This document shows positions 16,669-24,641 of a stretch of DNA of 64,000 bases, one piece after another. The stretch is from the NCBI RefSeq assembly GCF_013155375.1, contig NZ_JABJQY010000001.1:62001-126000 (forward strand), written 5' to 3'. How positions within the stretch are numbered: position 1 is the stretch's first letter; each line of letters starts with the position of its first letter. The translations under genes and the position numbers were made by a program. The notes under the pieces were generated by a model, which searched no databases, was not told where the DNA came from, and saw nothing but the letters and a program-made list of their open reading frames with translations. The stretch is from Nocardioides sp. zg-1308. GTDB lineage: Bacteria > Actinomycetota > Actinomycetes > Propionibacteriales > Nocardioidaceae.

Positions 16669-17670
16669 TCAGCCCATCTCCGCCTTGGTGTCCCGGGCGA
16701 TGAACGAGTTCATCATGTCGAGCGCCGTCATCTTGCCGTCGACCACCGCGTCGACGGCCTCGGCGATGGGCGCGTCGACGCCGGTCTGGCGGGCCAGGGC
16801 GAGCAGCGACTTGCAGGACTTCGCGCCCTCGGCGACCTGGCGGGTGGAGGCGTAGATCTCCTCGGTCGTCATCCCCTGGCCGAGGCGCTCGCCGAAGGTG
16901 CGGTTGCGCGACAGCGGGGAGGAGCAGGTGGCGACCAGGTCGCCCAACCCGGCCAGGCCCATGAGGGTCAGCGGGTTGGCGCCCTGCGCGGTGGCGAGCC
17001 GCGCGGTCTCGGCGAGGCCGCGGGTGATCACCGAGGCGGTGGTGTTGTCGCCGAAGCCGAGGCCCACGGCCATGCCGACGGCGAGGCCGACGACGTTCTT
17101 GTAGGCGCCGCCGATCTCGCAGCCCAGCACGTCGACGGACGTGTAGGGCCGCCACGACGGGCCGTGGGTGATGGCCTGGATCTGCTTGGCGCGCTCCTCG
17201 TCGAGGCACGCCACGACGGAGGCGGCGGGCTCGCGGCGCGCGATCTCGCGGGCCAGGTTGGGCCCGCTGACGACGGCGATCCGGTCGGCGGGTGCGTCGG
17301 TGACCTCCTGGATCACCTCGCTCATCCGCATGAGGGAGCCGAGCTCGACGCCCTTCATCAACGACACGAGGGTCGCCTTCGCGGGCAGGACCGGCGCCCA
17401 GTCGGTGAGGTTCTCGCGCAGGGTCTGCGAGGGGACGGTGAGCACGACGAGGTCGGCGTCGGCGGCGACCTGCTCGGCGTCGGTCGACGCGCTGATGGAC
17501 GGCGGCAGCTCGATCCCCGGGAGGTAGTCGGTGTTCTCGCGGCGGTCGTTGATCGCCTCGACGACCTCCTCGCGCCGGCCCCACAGCGACACGTCGTTGC
17601 CGGCGTCGGCCAGGACCAGCGAGAAGGCCGTGCCCCACGATCCGGCGCTGAACACTGCGATCTTCGTCAT
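16669..17670 (-). CDS. gpsA: NAD(P)-dependent glycerol-3-phosphate dehydrogenase
   Basis: A 333-residue enzyme reducing dihydroxyacetone phosphate to sn-glycerol-3-phosphate for phospholipids. The Rossmann loop is AGSWGTA near residue 10. SGPNLAREIA and GGAYKNVVGLAVGM (catalytic Lys) follow, then SRNRTFGERLG. Its ATG overlaps the plsC stop by 4 bp (ATGA), so gpsA and the acyltransferase are translationally coupled. This makes sense because the acyltransferase pathway uses its product. Confidence 0.95.
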   Translation of the reverse strand: MTKIAVFSAGSWGTAFSLVLADAGNDVSLWGRREEVVEAINDRRENTDYLPGIELPPSISASTDAEQVAADADLVVLTVPSQTLRENLTDWAPVLPAKATLVSLMKGVELGSLMRMSEVIQEVTDAPADRIAVVSGPNLAREIARREPAASVVACLDEERAKQIQAITHGPSWRPYTSVDVLGCEIGGAYKNVVGLAVGMAVGLGFGDNTTASVITRGLAETARLATAQGANPLTLMGLAGLGDLVATCSSPLSRNRTFGERLGQGMTTEEIYASTRQVAEGAKSCKSLLALARQTGVDAPIAEAVDAVVDGKMTALDMMNSFIARDTKAEMG

Positions 17671-18458
17671 CGGCTGTGCTTCCTCCTCGTGCGGGGACTG
17701 GCCCGGCGGGCGTCGTCGTGGGGGTTGCCGGTCTCGCGTACGCCGCTGAGGCGCGGGTCGAAGCGCTCGCTCGGCGCCACCTCGCCGCGCAGGTCGGCGA
17801 CGATCCCGGTGATGGCGGACATGATCCGGTCGGTGGCCTCCGCCGTCGTCTCCGGGGTGGTGCGCGCCGCGACCAGGTCGTCCAGCGGCACCGGGTCACC
17901 GGCCTTCATCACGATGTTCTTGCGCGGCACCAGGTGGGGCGTCTTGGTGTAGGGCGGCAGCACCTCCTGGGCACCCCACTGCCCCACCGGGATCACCGGG
18001 CACCCCGTGGCGAGCGCGATCCGCGCGGCGCCGGTCTTGCCCTTCATCGGCCACAGGTCGGGGTCGCGGGTGAGCGTCCCCTCCGGGTAGATGATGATGC
18101 ACTCGCCGTTGCCGATGGCCTCGACCGCCGCGTCGTACGCCCCGACCGCGTTGCGGCTCAGCCGCTCGACGGGGATCTGGCCCAGCGCGGTCAGGAAGCC
18201 GCCGAGGTGCTTGTTGCGGAACAGCCCGGACTTCGCGAGGTAGCGCGGCAGCCGGCCGTGGTCGTAGACGAAGTGCGCCGACAGCAGGGGGTCGACGTGG
18301 GAGATGTGGTTGAGCGCGACGATGCAGCCGCCCGTGGCGGGGATCTTCTCGCCGTCGATCCAGGTGCGCGAGGTCGCGGTGAGCAGCGTCGGCTTGAGGA
18401 TGCTCGCGGCCACCGTCATGGCCCAGCCGCGATCCTGCTCCAGCTTCCTGACGCGCAC
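17667..18458 (-). CDS. plsC: 1-acyl-sn-glycerol-3-phosphate acyltransferase
   Basis: A 263-residue PlsC-type acyltransferase that makes phosphatidic acid. The catalytic NHxxxxD motif is NHISHVD at residues 50-56, and IIYPEGTLTRD is motif III. It lies at the membrane with a basic Arg/Lys-rich C-terminal tail. The start is GTG 18458. The coding end overlaps gpsA by 4 bp. Family is firm; the exact acyl substrate is not shown. Confidence 0.9.
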   Translation of the reverse strand: MRVRKLEQDRGWAMTVAASILKPTLLTATSRTWIDGEKIPATGGCIVALNHISHVDPLLSAHFVYDHGRLPRYLAKSGLFRNKHLGGFLTALGQIPVERLSRNAVGAYDAAVEAIGNGECIIIYPEGTLTRDPDLWPMKGKTGAARIALATGCPVIPVGQWGAQEVLPPYTKTPHLVPRKNIVMKAGDPVPLDDLVAARTTPETTAEATDRIMSAITGIVADLRGEVAPSERFDPRLSGVRETGNPHDDARRASPRTRRKHSR

Positions 18459-18595
18459 GCGTCCCCTCCTCGTCGCTGTCCCGGGGCGCTCGTGCTCGGT
18501 CCCGCCCTGACGCTCCCTCGTCGCGAGCAGGCTACTCGGTCGCCAGGCCCCGGGCGCCCCACCGCCGCGCTGTCCCGGGTGGCAGGATCCGGGTG

Positions 18596-19285
18596 ATGTC
18601 CAACCACCCGCCGACCCCTCCGACGCCCGCGCGGTGCGTGGTCGTCGTACCCGTCAAGCCGCCGGCGTGCGGCAAGTCCCGCCTCGGCGGCGACGCCCAG
18701 CACGGGCTGCCGGACCCGCAGCGGCGTGAGCTCGCCGAGGCCTTCGCGCTCGACACCGTCCGTGCGGCCGCCGCCACGCCGGGCGTCGAGGCCGTGCTCG
18801 TCGTCACCGACGACTTCCGCCTGGCCGCGGCGATGCGCGACCTCGGCGCCGAGGTGATGCCCGACGGCGCCAGCGAGGACCTCAACGCCACCCTCGTCCA
18901 GGGAGCCGCCGAGGTGGCGCGGCGGTGGCCGCATGCCGTGCCCGTGGCCCTCGTGGCCGACCTGCCGGGCCTGCTCCCCGAGGAGCTCGCCGCCGTCCTC
19001 GACGAGGTCGTGGAGCACGTCGACGCCGGCCGCGCGGTGTTCGTGCGCGACCGCGCCGGGGTCGGTACGACGCTCTACGCCGCGCCCCCCGCCCGCTTCG
19101 AGCCCGGCTTCGGGCTCGGCTCGGCGGAGCGCCACGCGGGGTCCGGAGCGGTCGAGGTGGGGTCCGCGGCGACCAGCGTCCGCGCGGACGTCGACGACGT
19201 GGCCGACCTGGGCGCCGCTCTCGTCGCCGGCGTGGGCCCGCACACGTCCCGGGCAAGCGGAAGGCGGGCCACCCACGAGGGGTGA
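18596..19285 (+). CDS. cofC: 2-phospho-L-lactate / phosphoenolpyruvate guanylyltransferase (F420 synthesis)
   Basis: A 229-residue nucleotidyltransferase-fold protein. VVVVPVKPPACGKSRL is the CofC nucleotide-binding start, and VALVADLPGLLPEEL with GVGTTLYAAPPARFEPGFG follows. It activates 2-phospholactate or PEP with GTP in coenzyme F420 biosynthesis, which places the organism among F420 producers. No other cof/fbi gene is nearby. ATG 18596 is chosen; GTG 18593 immediately before is equally possible. It is divergent from plsC and convergent with HU. Confidence 0.9.
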   Translation: MSNHPPTPPTPARCVVVVPVKPPACGKSRLGGDAQHGLPDPQRRELAEAFALDTVRAAAATPGVEAVLVVTDDFRLAAAMRDLGAEVMPDGASEDLNATLVQGAAEVARRWPHAVPVALVADLPGLLPEELAAVLDEVVEHVDAGRAVFVRDRAGVGTTLYAAPPARFEPGFGLGSAERHAGSGAVEVGSAATSVRADVDDVADLGAALVAGVGPHTSRASGRRATHEG

Positions 19286-19292
19286 CCCGCCT
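19262..19292. terminator. Terminator between convergent cofC and HU genes
   Basis: AGGCGGG-c-CACCC pairs with GGGTG-a-CCCGCCT around a 5-base loop, a 13-bp stem with one mismatch. It spans the cofC stop and sits 28 bp from the HU stop, so it can serve both strands. Confidence 0.65.
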
Positions 19293-19320
19293 GCACTGGC
19301 GGCGCAGCGGTGCTGCGGCG

Positions 19321-20013
19321 TCAGGACTTCTTCGCGGTCTTCTTGGCCGGCGCCTTCTTGGCCGCCGTCGTCTTGCTGGCCGTCGACTTGCTCGCGGACG
19401 TCTTGCTCGCGGACGTCTTGCTCGCCGAGGTCTTGGCGGCCGACGTCTTGGCCGGCGCCTTCTTGGCGGCGGTCTTCGACGTCGTCGAGGTCTTCTTGGC
19501 CGGCGCCTTGCTGGCGGCGGTCTTCGACGTCGTCGAGGCCTTCTTGGCGGTGGTCTTCTTGGCCGGTGCCGACTTCTTCGCGGCCGTCGTCGACGTCGTG
19601 CTCGTGGACGCGGTCGACTTCGCCGGGGCCTTGGTCGCCGCGGCCTTCTTGCCCGTCACGGACGACACGGCGGCGGCCGCGTAGCGCACACCCGGCGGCT
19701 TGGGCATGGTGGCGGCGGTCAGCCGGGGCAGCTTCTTCGCACCCGAGATGACGTCCTTGAGCTCCTTGCCGGCGGAGAACTTCGGCACGGCCTTCTTCTT
19801 CGACTTCATCCGCTCGCCGGTCTGCGGGTTGCGCACCCAGCGCGCGTTGCGCACCGCCTTCTCGAAGGAGCCGAAGCCCGTGATGGCGACCTTCTCGCCC
19901 TTCGCGACCTCACGGGTGATGGTGTCGAGGACCGACTCGAGGGCGTGTGCCGCCTGCTTGCGGTTTCCCTCGTAACGCGCGGCGAGCGCGTCGATGAGCT
20001 CTGTCTTGTTCAC
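19321..20013 (-). CDS. hup: Histone-like HU protein with long Lys/Ala/Ser/Thr C-terminal tail
   Basis: A 230-residue nucleoid protein. The first 90 residues are an ordinary HU fold (NKTELIDALAA start, GFGSFE, RNPQTGERM arm). From about residue 115 the chain is a histone-H1-like tail of KAPAKK, KTSASK and TTSKTAA repeats, as in mycobacterial HupB and Streptomyces HupS. The tail should bind DNA and may be acetylated. The start is GTG 20013 with a strong GAAGGGAAG ribosome binding site. A good promoter lies at 20072-20100. The tail contains exact 15-bp DNA repeats (19387-19431). Confidence 0.92.
   Translation of the reverse strand: MNKTELIDALAARYEGNRKQAAHALESVLDTITREVAKGEKVAITGFGSFEKAVRNARWVRNPQTGERMKSKKKAVPKFSAGKELKDVISGAKKLPRLTAATMPKPPGVRYAAAAVSSVTGKKAAATKAPAKSTASTSTTSTTAAKKSAPAKKTTAKKASTTSKTAASKAPAKKTSTTSKTAAKKAPAKTSAAKTSASKTSASKTSASKSTASKTTAAKKAPAKKTAKKS
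19387..19431 (-). repeat. Three tandem 15-bp units inside the HU tail
   Basis: CTTGCTCGCGGACGT occurs at 19387-19401 and again at 19402-19416; a third copy at 19417-19431 differs at two bases. They encode the KTSAS repeats of the HU tail, and the copy number could vary by slippage. Confidence 0.7.
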
Positions 20014-20071
20014 TAGCTTCCCTTCCAATGAACCACGGGATGCCGAGCTCGTGCCCGGCCCTCTGCGAGGC

Positions 20072-20100
20072 ACGCTAAGCACATGGAAGGGTGAGGACAA
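20072..20100 (-). promoter_or_regulatory. Probable sigma-A-type promoter of HU
   Basis: On the minus strand, TTGTCC (20100-20095) and TAGCGT (20077-20072) are separated by exactly 17 bases, a good -35/-10 pair about 60 bp upstream of the HU start. Inferred from consensus only. Confidence 0.5.
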
Positions 20101-20129
20101 TCACCGAAGCCCTTATTTGCAGGGGTTTT

Positions 20130-20729
20130 TCAGAGGGTGGCGGGCTTCCAGCTCGGACGCTCACCCTCAAAGGCGGCGATCACGGCGTCGTGGCCCAGGG
20201 TGATGCCGATGTCGTCGAGGCCCTCGAGGAGGCGCCACCGGGTGTAGTCGTCGATGTCGAAGGAGTCCTCGACGGCGTCCTCGCCGACGCCGGCGCGGAC
20301 CGTGCGGCTCTCGAGGTCGACGGTGATCTCGCCGCCCGGGTTGTCCTCGAGCCAGTCCCACAGGCGCTGCACGACCTTCTCGTCCACCTGCGCGGCGAGC
20401 AGCCCGGCCTTGCCGGAGTTGCCGCGGAAGATGTCGGCGAACCGTGAGGAGATGACGACCCGGAAACCGTAGTTCTGCAACGCCCACACCGCGTGCTCGC
20501 GCGAGCTGCCGGTGCCGAAGTCCGGGCCCGCGACGAGCACCGAGCCGGCGGCGTACGTCGGGTCGTTGAGCACGAAGTCAGGATCGTTGCGCCAGGCCGC
20601 GAAGAGCCCGTCCTCGAAGCCGGTGCGCGTCACGCGCTTGAGGTAGACCGCCGGGATGATCTGGTCGGTGTCGACGTTGCTGCGCTTGAGCGGAACGCCG
20701 ACGCCGGTGTGGGTGGTGAACCTGTCCAT
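20130..20729 (-). CDS. leuD: 3-isopropylmalate dehydratase, small subunit
   Basis: A 199-residue swivel subunit of isopropylmalate isomerase, acting with LeuC in leucine synthesis. [16 protein letters not shown] near the N-terminus and [13 protein letters not shown] (active-site serine loop) are diagnostic. ATG 20729 is 3 bp after the leuC stop, so the pair is co-transcribed. Length and motifs are standard. Confidence 0.96.
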   Translation of the reverse strand: MDRFTTHTGVGVPLKRSNVDTDQIIPAVYLKRVTRTGFEDGLFAAWRNDPDFVLNDPTYAAGSVLVAGPDFGTGSSREHAVWALQNYGFRVVISSRFADIFRGNSGKAGLLAAQVDEKVVQRLWDWLEDNPGGEITVDLESRTVRAGVGEDAVEDSFDIDDYTRWRLLEGLDDIGITLGHDAVIAAFEGERPSWKPATL

Positions 20730-20732
20730 GGG

Positions 20733-22139
20733 TCAGACCTCCTGCAGGTCGGCGGGGCTGGAGAGCGTGCCGCGCACGGCCGTGGCCGCGGCGACGGGCA
20801 CCGAGACCAGGTGCGTACGCCCGCCCTTGCCCTGGCGGCCCTCGAAGTTGCGGTTGGACGTGGACGCGCTGCGCTCGCCCGGGGCCAGCTGGTCGGGGTT
20901 CATGCCCAGGCACATCGAGCAGCCGGCACCGCGCCACTCCGCACCCGCGGCGACGAAGACCTTGTCGAGGCCCTCGGCCTCGGCCTGGAGACGTACGCGC
21001 ACGGAGCCGGGCACGACGAGCAGGCGGGTGTCGGCGGCGACCGTGCGGCCCTCGAGGATCGACGCCGCGAGGCGCAGGTCCTCGATCCGGCCGTTGGTGC
21101 ACGAGCCGACGAAGACGGTGTCGACCTTGACCTCGCGCAGCGGCGTACCGGCCTCGAGACCCATGTACTGCAGGGCCTTCTCGGTCGCGACCTTGTCGCT
21201 CGGCTCGTCGAAGTCGTCCGGGCCGGGCACGGTCGCGCCGAGCGGCGCGCCCTGCCCGGGGTTGGTGCCCCAGGTGACGAACGGCGTCATGGTCGACGCG
21301 TCGAGCTCGATCACCTTGTCGAAGACGGCGTCGTCGTCGGTGCGCAGCGTCCTCCAGTGCGCGACGGCGGCGTCCCAGTCGGCGCCCGTCGGCGCCTCCG
21401 GCTTGCCCTCGATGTAGTCGAACGTCGTCTGGTCGGGGGCGATCAGCCCGGCCTTCGCGCCCCACTCGATCGACATGTTGCACACGGTCATCCGGCCCTC
21501 CATGGAGAGCTCCTCGATCGCCTGCCCGCGGTACTCCACGATGTAGCCCTGGCCACCACCGGTGCCGGTGTGCGTGATGAGGGTGAGCACGAGGTCCTTG
21601 GCGGTGACACCCTCGGGCAGGCTGCCGTTGACGGTGACGGCCATCGTCCTCGGCTTGGCCTGCATGAGTGTCTGGGTGGCGAGGACGTGCTCGACCTCGG
21701 AGGTGCCGATGCCGAACGCGATCGCGCCGAACGCGCCGTGCGTCGAGGTGTGCGAGTCGCCGCACACGATGGTCATGCCGGGCTGGGTCAGGCCGAGCTG
21801 GGGGCCGACCACGTGCACGATCCCCTGCTCGACGTCGCCGAGGGGGTGCAGGCGCACGCCGAAGTCGGCGGCGTTCTTGCGCAGGGTCTCGACCTGGGTG
21901 CGGCTCACCGGGTCGGCGATCGGCTTGTCCCAGTCGAGCGTGGGGACGTTGTGGTCCTCGGTCGCCAGCGTCAGGTCGGGCCGCCGGACCGTACGGTTGG
22001 CGAGCCGGAGGCCGTCGAAGGCCTGCGGCGAGGTGACCTCGTGCAGCAGGTGGAGGTCGATGTAGAGCAGGTCGGGCTCTCCGGGGGCACTGCGGACGAC
22101 GTGCTCGTCCCACACTTTCTCGGACAGGGTCTTGCCCAC
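20733..22139 (-). CDS. leuC: 3-isopropylmalate dehydratase, large subunit
   Basis: A 468-residue aconitase-family protein that isomerises 2- and 3-isopropylmalate. The 4Fe-4S ligands are in [12 protein letters not shown] and [20 protein letters not shown] and [14 protein letters not shown] are catalytic-loop motifs. The start is GTG 22139 with an AAGGAGA ribosome binding site. It is divergent from an IclR regulator that by analogy to Streptomyces NdgR should control it. Confidence 0.96.
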   Translation of the reverse strand: MGKTLSEKVWDEHVVRSAPGEPDLLYIDLHLLHEVTSPQAFDGLRLANRTVRRPDLTLATEDHNVPTLDWDKPIADPVSRTQVETLRKNAADFGVRLHPLGDVEQGIVHVVGPQLGLTQPGMTIVCGDSHTSTHGAFGAIAFGIGTSEVEHVLATQTLMQAKPRTMAVTVNGSLPEGVTAKDLVLTLITHTGTGGGQGYIVEYRGQAIEELSMEGRMTVCNMSIEWGAKAGLIAPDQTTFDYIEGKPEAPTGADWDAAVAHWRTLRTDDDAVFDKVIELDASTMTPFVTWGTNPGQGAPLGATVPGPDDFDEPSDKVATEKALQYMGLEAGTPLREVKVDTVFVGSCTNGRIEDLRLAASILEGRTVAADTRLLVVPGSVRVRLQAEAEGLDKVFVAAGAEWRGAGCSMCLGMNPDQLAPGERSASTSNRNFEGRQGKGGRTHLVSVPVAAATAVRGTLSSPADLQEV

Positions 22140-22217
22140 GACGTGTTCTCCTTCGGATCAGGCGATGCACCGACCATACGGCTTGCATCCCACTGGCTGA
22201 GATGAGAATATCGCAAT
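22140..22217. promoter_or_regulatory. Shared leuCD / ndgR control region
   Basis: Only 78 bp separate the two divergent starts. Next to the ndgR start is a sequence with half-sites TGAGATGAGAA and the near-palindrome ATATCGCAATAT, AT-rich for this genome. It is the likely binding site of the IclR regulator. No leader peptide or attenuator is visible here. Confidence 0.45.
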
Positions 22218-22940
22218 ATGGACAACGGATCTGGCGTCGGAGTGCTCGACAAGGCCGCTCTCGTGCTCGCCGCCCTCGAGGCCGGACCGGCCACCCTGGC
22301 CGGGCTCGTGGCCGGCACCGGACTGGCTCGACCCACCGCCCACCGCCTCGCCGTCGCCCTCGAGCACCACCGCCTGGTCGCCCGCGACATGCAGGGCCGC
22401 TTCGTGCTCGGACCTCGCCTGGCCGAGCTGTCCGCCGCCGCCGGCGAGGACCGGCTCCTCGCGGCCGCGGGCCCCGTCCTGGCCCGGCTCCGCGACATCA
22501 CCGGCGAGTCCGCCCAGCTGTGGCGCCGACAGGGCGAGCACCGGGTGTGCGTCGCGGCGGCCGAGCGCCCCTCCGGCCTGCGCGACACGATCCCCGTCGG
22601 CTCGCAGCTGACGATGAACGCCGGCTCCGCCGCGCAGATCCTGCTCGCGTGGGAGGACCCGGAGCGGATGCACCGCGGCCTGCAGAACGCTGCCTTCTCC
22701 GCCACCGCCCTGTCCGGCATCCGCCGCCGCGGCTGGTCGCAGTCCGTCGGCGAGCGTGAGCAGGGCGTGGCCTCGGTCTCGGCCCCCGTCCGCTCCCCCG
22801 GCGGCAAGGTCATCGCCGCCGTGTCGGTCTCCGGCCCCCTCGAGCGCCTCTCCCGCCAGCCCGGGCGGATGCACGCGCCCGCGGTCCTCGCCGCCGCCGA
22901 CCGGCTCTCGGAGTCGCTGCGCCGCGCTGCCTCCGAGTAG
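22218..22940 (+). CDS. ndgR: IclR-family regulator, NdgR-like
   Basis: A 240-residue IclR protein. An N-terminal winged helix-turn-helix (VLDKAALVLAALEAGPATLAGLV ... GLARPTAHRL) is followed by an effector-binding domain with GSAAQILLAW and GVASVSAPV. In Streptomyces the NdgR orthologue sits divergently beside leuCD and regulates amino-acid-dependent growth and leucine genes. Position and length match that system closely, but the symbol rests on context. A four-hairpin cluster follows the stop. Confidence 0.84.
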   Translation: MDNGSGVGVLDKAALVLAALEAGPATLAGLVAGTGLARPTAHRLAVALEHHRLVARDMQGRFVLGPRLAELSAAAGEDRLLAAAGPVLARLRDITGESAQLWRRQGEHRVCVAAAERPSGLRDTIPVGSQLTMNAGSAAQILLAWEDPERMHRGLQNAAFSATALSGIRRRGWSQSVGEREQGVASVSAPVRSPGGKVIAAVSVSGPLERLSRQPGRMHAPAVLAAADRLSESLRRAASE

Positions 22941-22945
22941 CCGAG

Positions 22946-23055
22946 CGGGCACGTCGTGCCCGTCCTGACCCCCCACCGGGCACTTCGTGCCCGTCCCGGC
23001 CGGCTGACCGGCACGAAGTGCCCGCTCGCCGTGCCGGACGGGCACGAAGTGCCCG
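22946..23055. repeat. Cluster of four GGGCAC-N3-GTGCCC hairpins
   Basis: Four 17-bp palindromes lie at 22946-22962 (loop GTC), 22977-22993 (loop TTC), 23008-23024 (loop GAA, one mismatch) and 23039-23055 (loop GAA). Copy 2 with its flanking GTCC is the exact reverse complement of copy 4 with its flank, and copies 1 and 3/4 share the GAGCGGGCAC / GTGCCCGCTC flanks. The block could therefore also fold into longer nested stems. It fills the space between ndgR and the next gene. Confidence 0.8.
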
Positions 23056-23090
23056 CTCACGTGTAGTGCATCCGTGGCAGGGTGGGCGCC

Positions 23091-23675
23091 ATGGCAGACC
23101 TCGTGGACCTCGGGCCCGCCGGCGAGCGCCTGCTCGCCGTCGCCGCCAACGTCACCGACGACCAGCTCGGGGCACCGACGCCGTGCGAGGGCCGGAGCGT
23201 CGGCCAGCTCGTGCAGCACCTCGTCGGGCTGACCGGCGCCTTCCGCGCCGCTGCCGACAAGGACTTCGGCCCCTGGACCGACACCGACCCCGACGATGCC
23301 GGCTGGCCCGACCCGGAGCCGGGGTGGCGCGAGTCGCTGGGCCGGCACGTGCCGGCGCTCGTCGCATCCTGGCGCGACCCGCGGGCCTGGGAGGGGATGA
23401 CCCGAGCCGGTGGCGTCGACCTGCCGGGCCAGGTGGCCGGACTGGTGGCGCTCGACGAGGTGGTGCTGCACGGGTGGGACCTGGCCCGCGCCACCGGACA
23501 GACCTACGACTGCGACGACGCCACCGCAGAGGCGTGCATGGCCTTCGTCGGCGGGTTCGCCGAGGGCGGGACGCCCGGCCTGTTCGGTCCGTCGGTGCCC
23601 GCCGCGCCCGGTGCGTCCGCCTTCGAGCAGGTCCTGGCCCGCTCCGGCCGCGACCCCCAGTGGTCCGCGACCTGA
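23091..23675 (+). CDS. TIGR03086-type metal-dependent protein (DinB/maleylpyruvate isomerase-like)
   Basis: A 194-residue protein of the actinobacterial TIGR03086 family, related to mycothiol-dependent maleylpyruvate isomerase and the DinB fold. TPCEGRSVGQLVQHLVG carries the first metal-binding histidine, and LDEVVLHGWDLARATG a second conserved His. These proteins are thought to use mycothiol as thiol cofactor, but the substrate is unknown. ATG 23091 has a CAGGGTGGG element upstream; an in-frame GTG at 23082 is possible. Confidence 0.75.
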   Translation: MADLVDLGPAGERLLAVAANVTDDQLGAPTPCEGRSVGQLVQHLVGLTGAFRAAADKDFGPWTDTDPDDAGWPDPEPGWRESLGRHVPALVASWRDPRAWEGMTRAGGVDLPGQVAGLVALDEVVLHGWDLARATGQTYDCDDATAEACMAFVGGFAEGGTPGLFGPSVPAAPGASAFEQVLARSGRDPQWSAT

Positions 23676-23722
23676 GCCCGCGGGCGGGTGTGGGTGCCGA
23701 GCGGCCGCAGGAGCATGGCGGC

Positions 23723-24145
23723 ATGAGCCACGTCGTCGCCGTCCTCGTCCGCCTCGCCGTCCTCGCGATCGGCCTGACCCTCTACACCGTCCTCGTGGTG
23801 CCGGCCATGTCCGAGTCCGGTGACGCCGACATCGGCGCCGGCCTGATCGCCTTCGGGGCGCTCGTGCTGGTCGGGTTCGCCGGCGGGCTGGTCGACGCCC
23901 GGCGTCGCGGGGCGCTCGTCGCCGTCGCGTGGTGGCTCGCCGTCGCGGCGGGCCTCGCCCTGGGCTGGTGGCTGGTGCCGCCGCTGCTGGACCGGAGCGG
24001 CGACGCGTCCTACGGCGAGCTGCTCGCCATGGACGCCGGGATCGTCACCTTCTCGTTCGGCCTCGTCGCCGTGCCCGCAGTGATCGGGGCGGTGATCGGC
24101 GCGGTGATCGGTCGCTCGCTCGGGACGGCCGGGCGCCGCGCGTGA
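23723..24145 (+). CDS. Small integral membrane protein, unknown function
   Basis: A 140-residue protein with about four hydrophobic segments (residues 5-28, 38-55, 65-88 and 108-132) and short charged loops such as DARRRG. It starts at ATG 23723, 47 bp after the previous gene, possibly co-transcribed. No recognisable motif. Its end is 12 bp from the convergent ogt stop. Confidence 0.6.
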   Translation: MSHVVAVLVRLAVLAIGLTLYTVLVVPAMSESGDADIGAGLIAFGALVLVGFAGGLVDARRRGALVAVAWWLAVAAGLALGWWLVPPLLDRSGDASYGELLAMDAGIVTFSFGLVAVPAVIGAVIGAVIGRSLGTAGRRA

Positions 24146-24157
24146 TGCGACCCGGGC

Positions 24158-24640
24158 TCAGAACAACGCGTCCTGCTCCAGCTCGAGCAGCTGCTGCTTG
24201 CGCTCCAGTCCGCCGGCGTAGCCGGTGAGCGTGCCGTTGGCGCCGATGACGCGGTGGCACGGCACGACGATCGGGATGGGGTTGCGGCCGTTGGCCAGGC
24301 CGACCGCGCGGGAGGCGGCGTTGGTCATCCCGAGCAGGCCGGCGACCTCGCCGTAGGACGCGGTCCGGCCGTAGCCGATCTTCTCCAGCTGGGTCCACAC
24401 CCGCCGTTGGAACTCGGTGCCGACCGGCGCGAGCGGCAGGTCGAAGTCGGTGAGGGTGCGGTCGAAGTACGCCGTCAGCTGGCGCACCGTCTCCACGAGC
24501 ACCGGCTCGTCGTCGGCGCGCGGGCCGAGCGGGCGGCCGTCGGCGGGTCGCCGGAACGGGGAGAACTCGATCGCGACGATCGCTCCGTCCCGCTCCACGA
24601 TGCGCAGGTCGCCGATGGGCGAGGGCATCACGGTCCACAT
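24158..24640 (-). CDS. ogt: Methylated-DNA--protein-cysteine methyltransferase
   Basis: A 160-residue suicide DNA-repair protein that removes O6-alkyl groups from guanine. The active-site motif PCHRV is complete (Cys128), preceded by the HTH region SYGEVAGLLG and NAASRAVGLANGRNP. It begins 1 bp after the stop of the Ada-AlkA gene, so it is certainly in the same operon. It supplies the O6-methylguanine activity that the upstream Ada fusion lacks. Confidence 0.95.
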   Translation of the reverse strand: MWTVMPSPIGDLRIVERDGAIVAIEFSPFRRPADGRPLGPRADDEPVLVETVRQLTAYFDRTLTDFDLPLAPVGTEFQRRVWTQLEKIGYGRTASYGEVAGLLGMTNAASRAVGLANGRNPIPIVVPCHRVIGANGTLTGYAGGLERKQQLLELEQDALF

Positions 24641-24641
24641 G

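Noticed and set aside
20110..20128. Possible terminator with a TTTTT run after GCAGGGG
   Set aside because: The stem is only about 4 bp (CCCT/AGGG) and no plus-strand gene ends nearby; it may be part of the HU upstream region.
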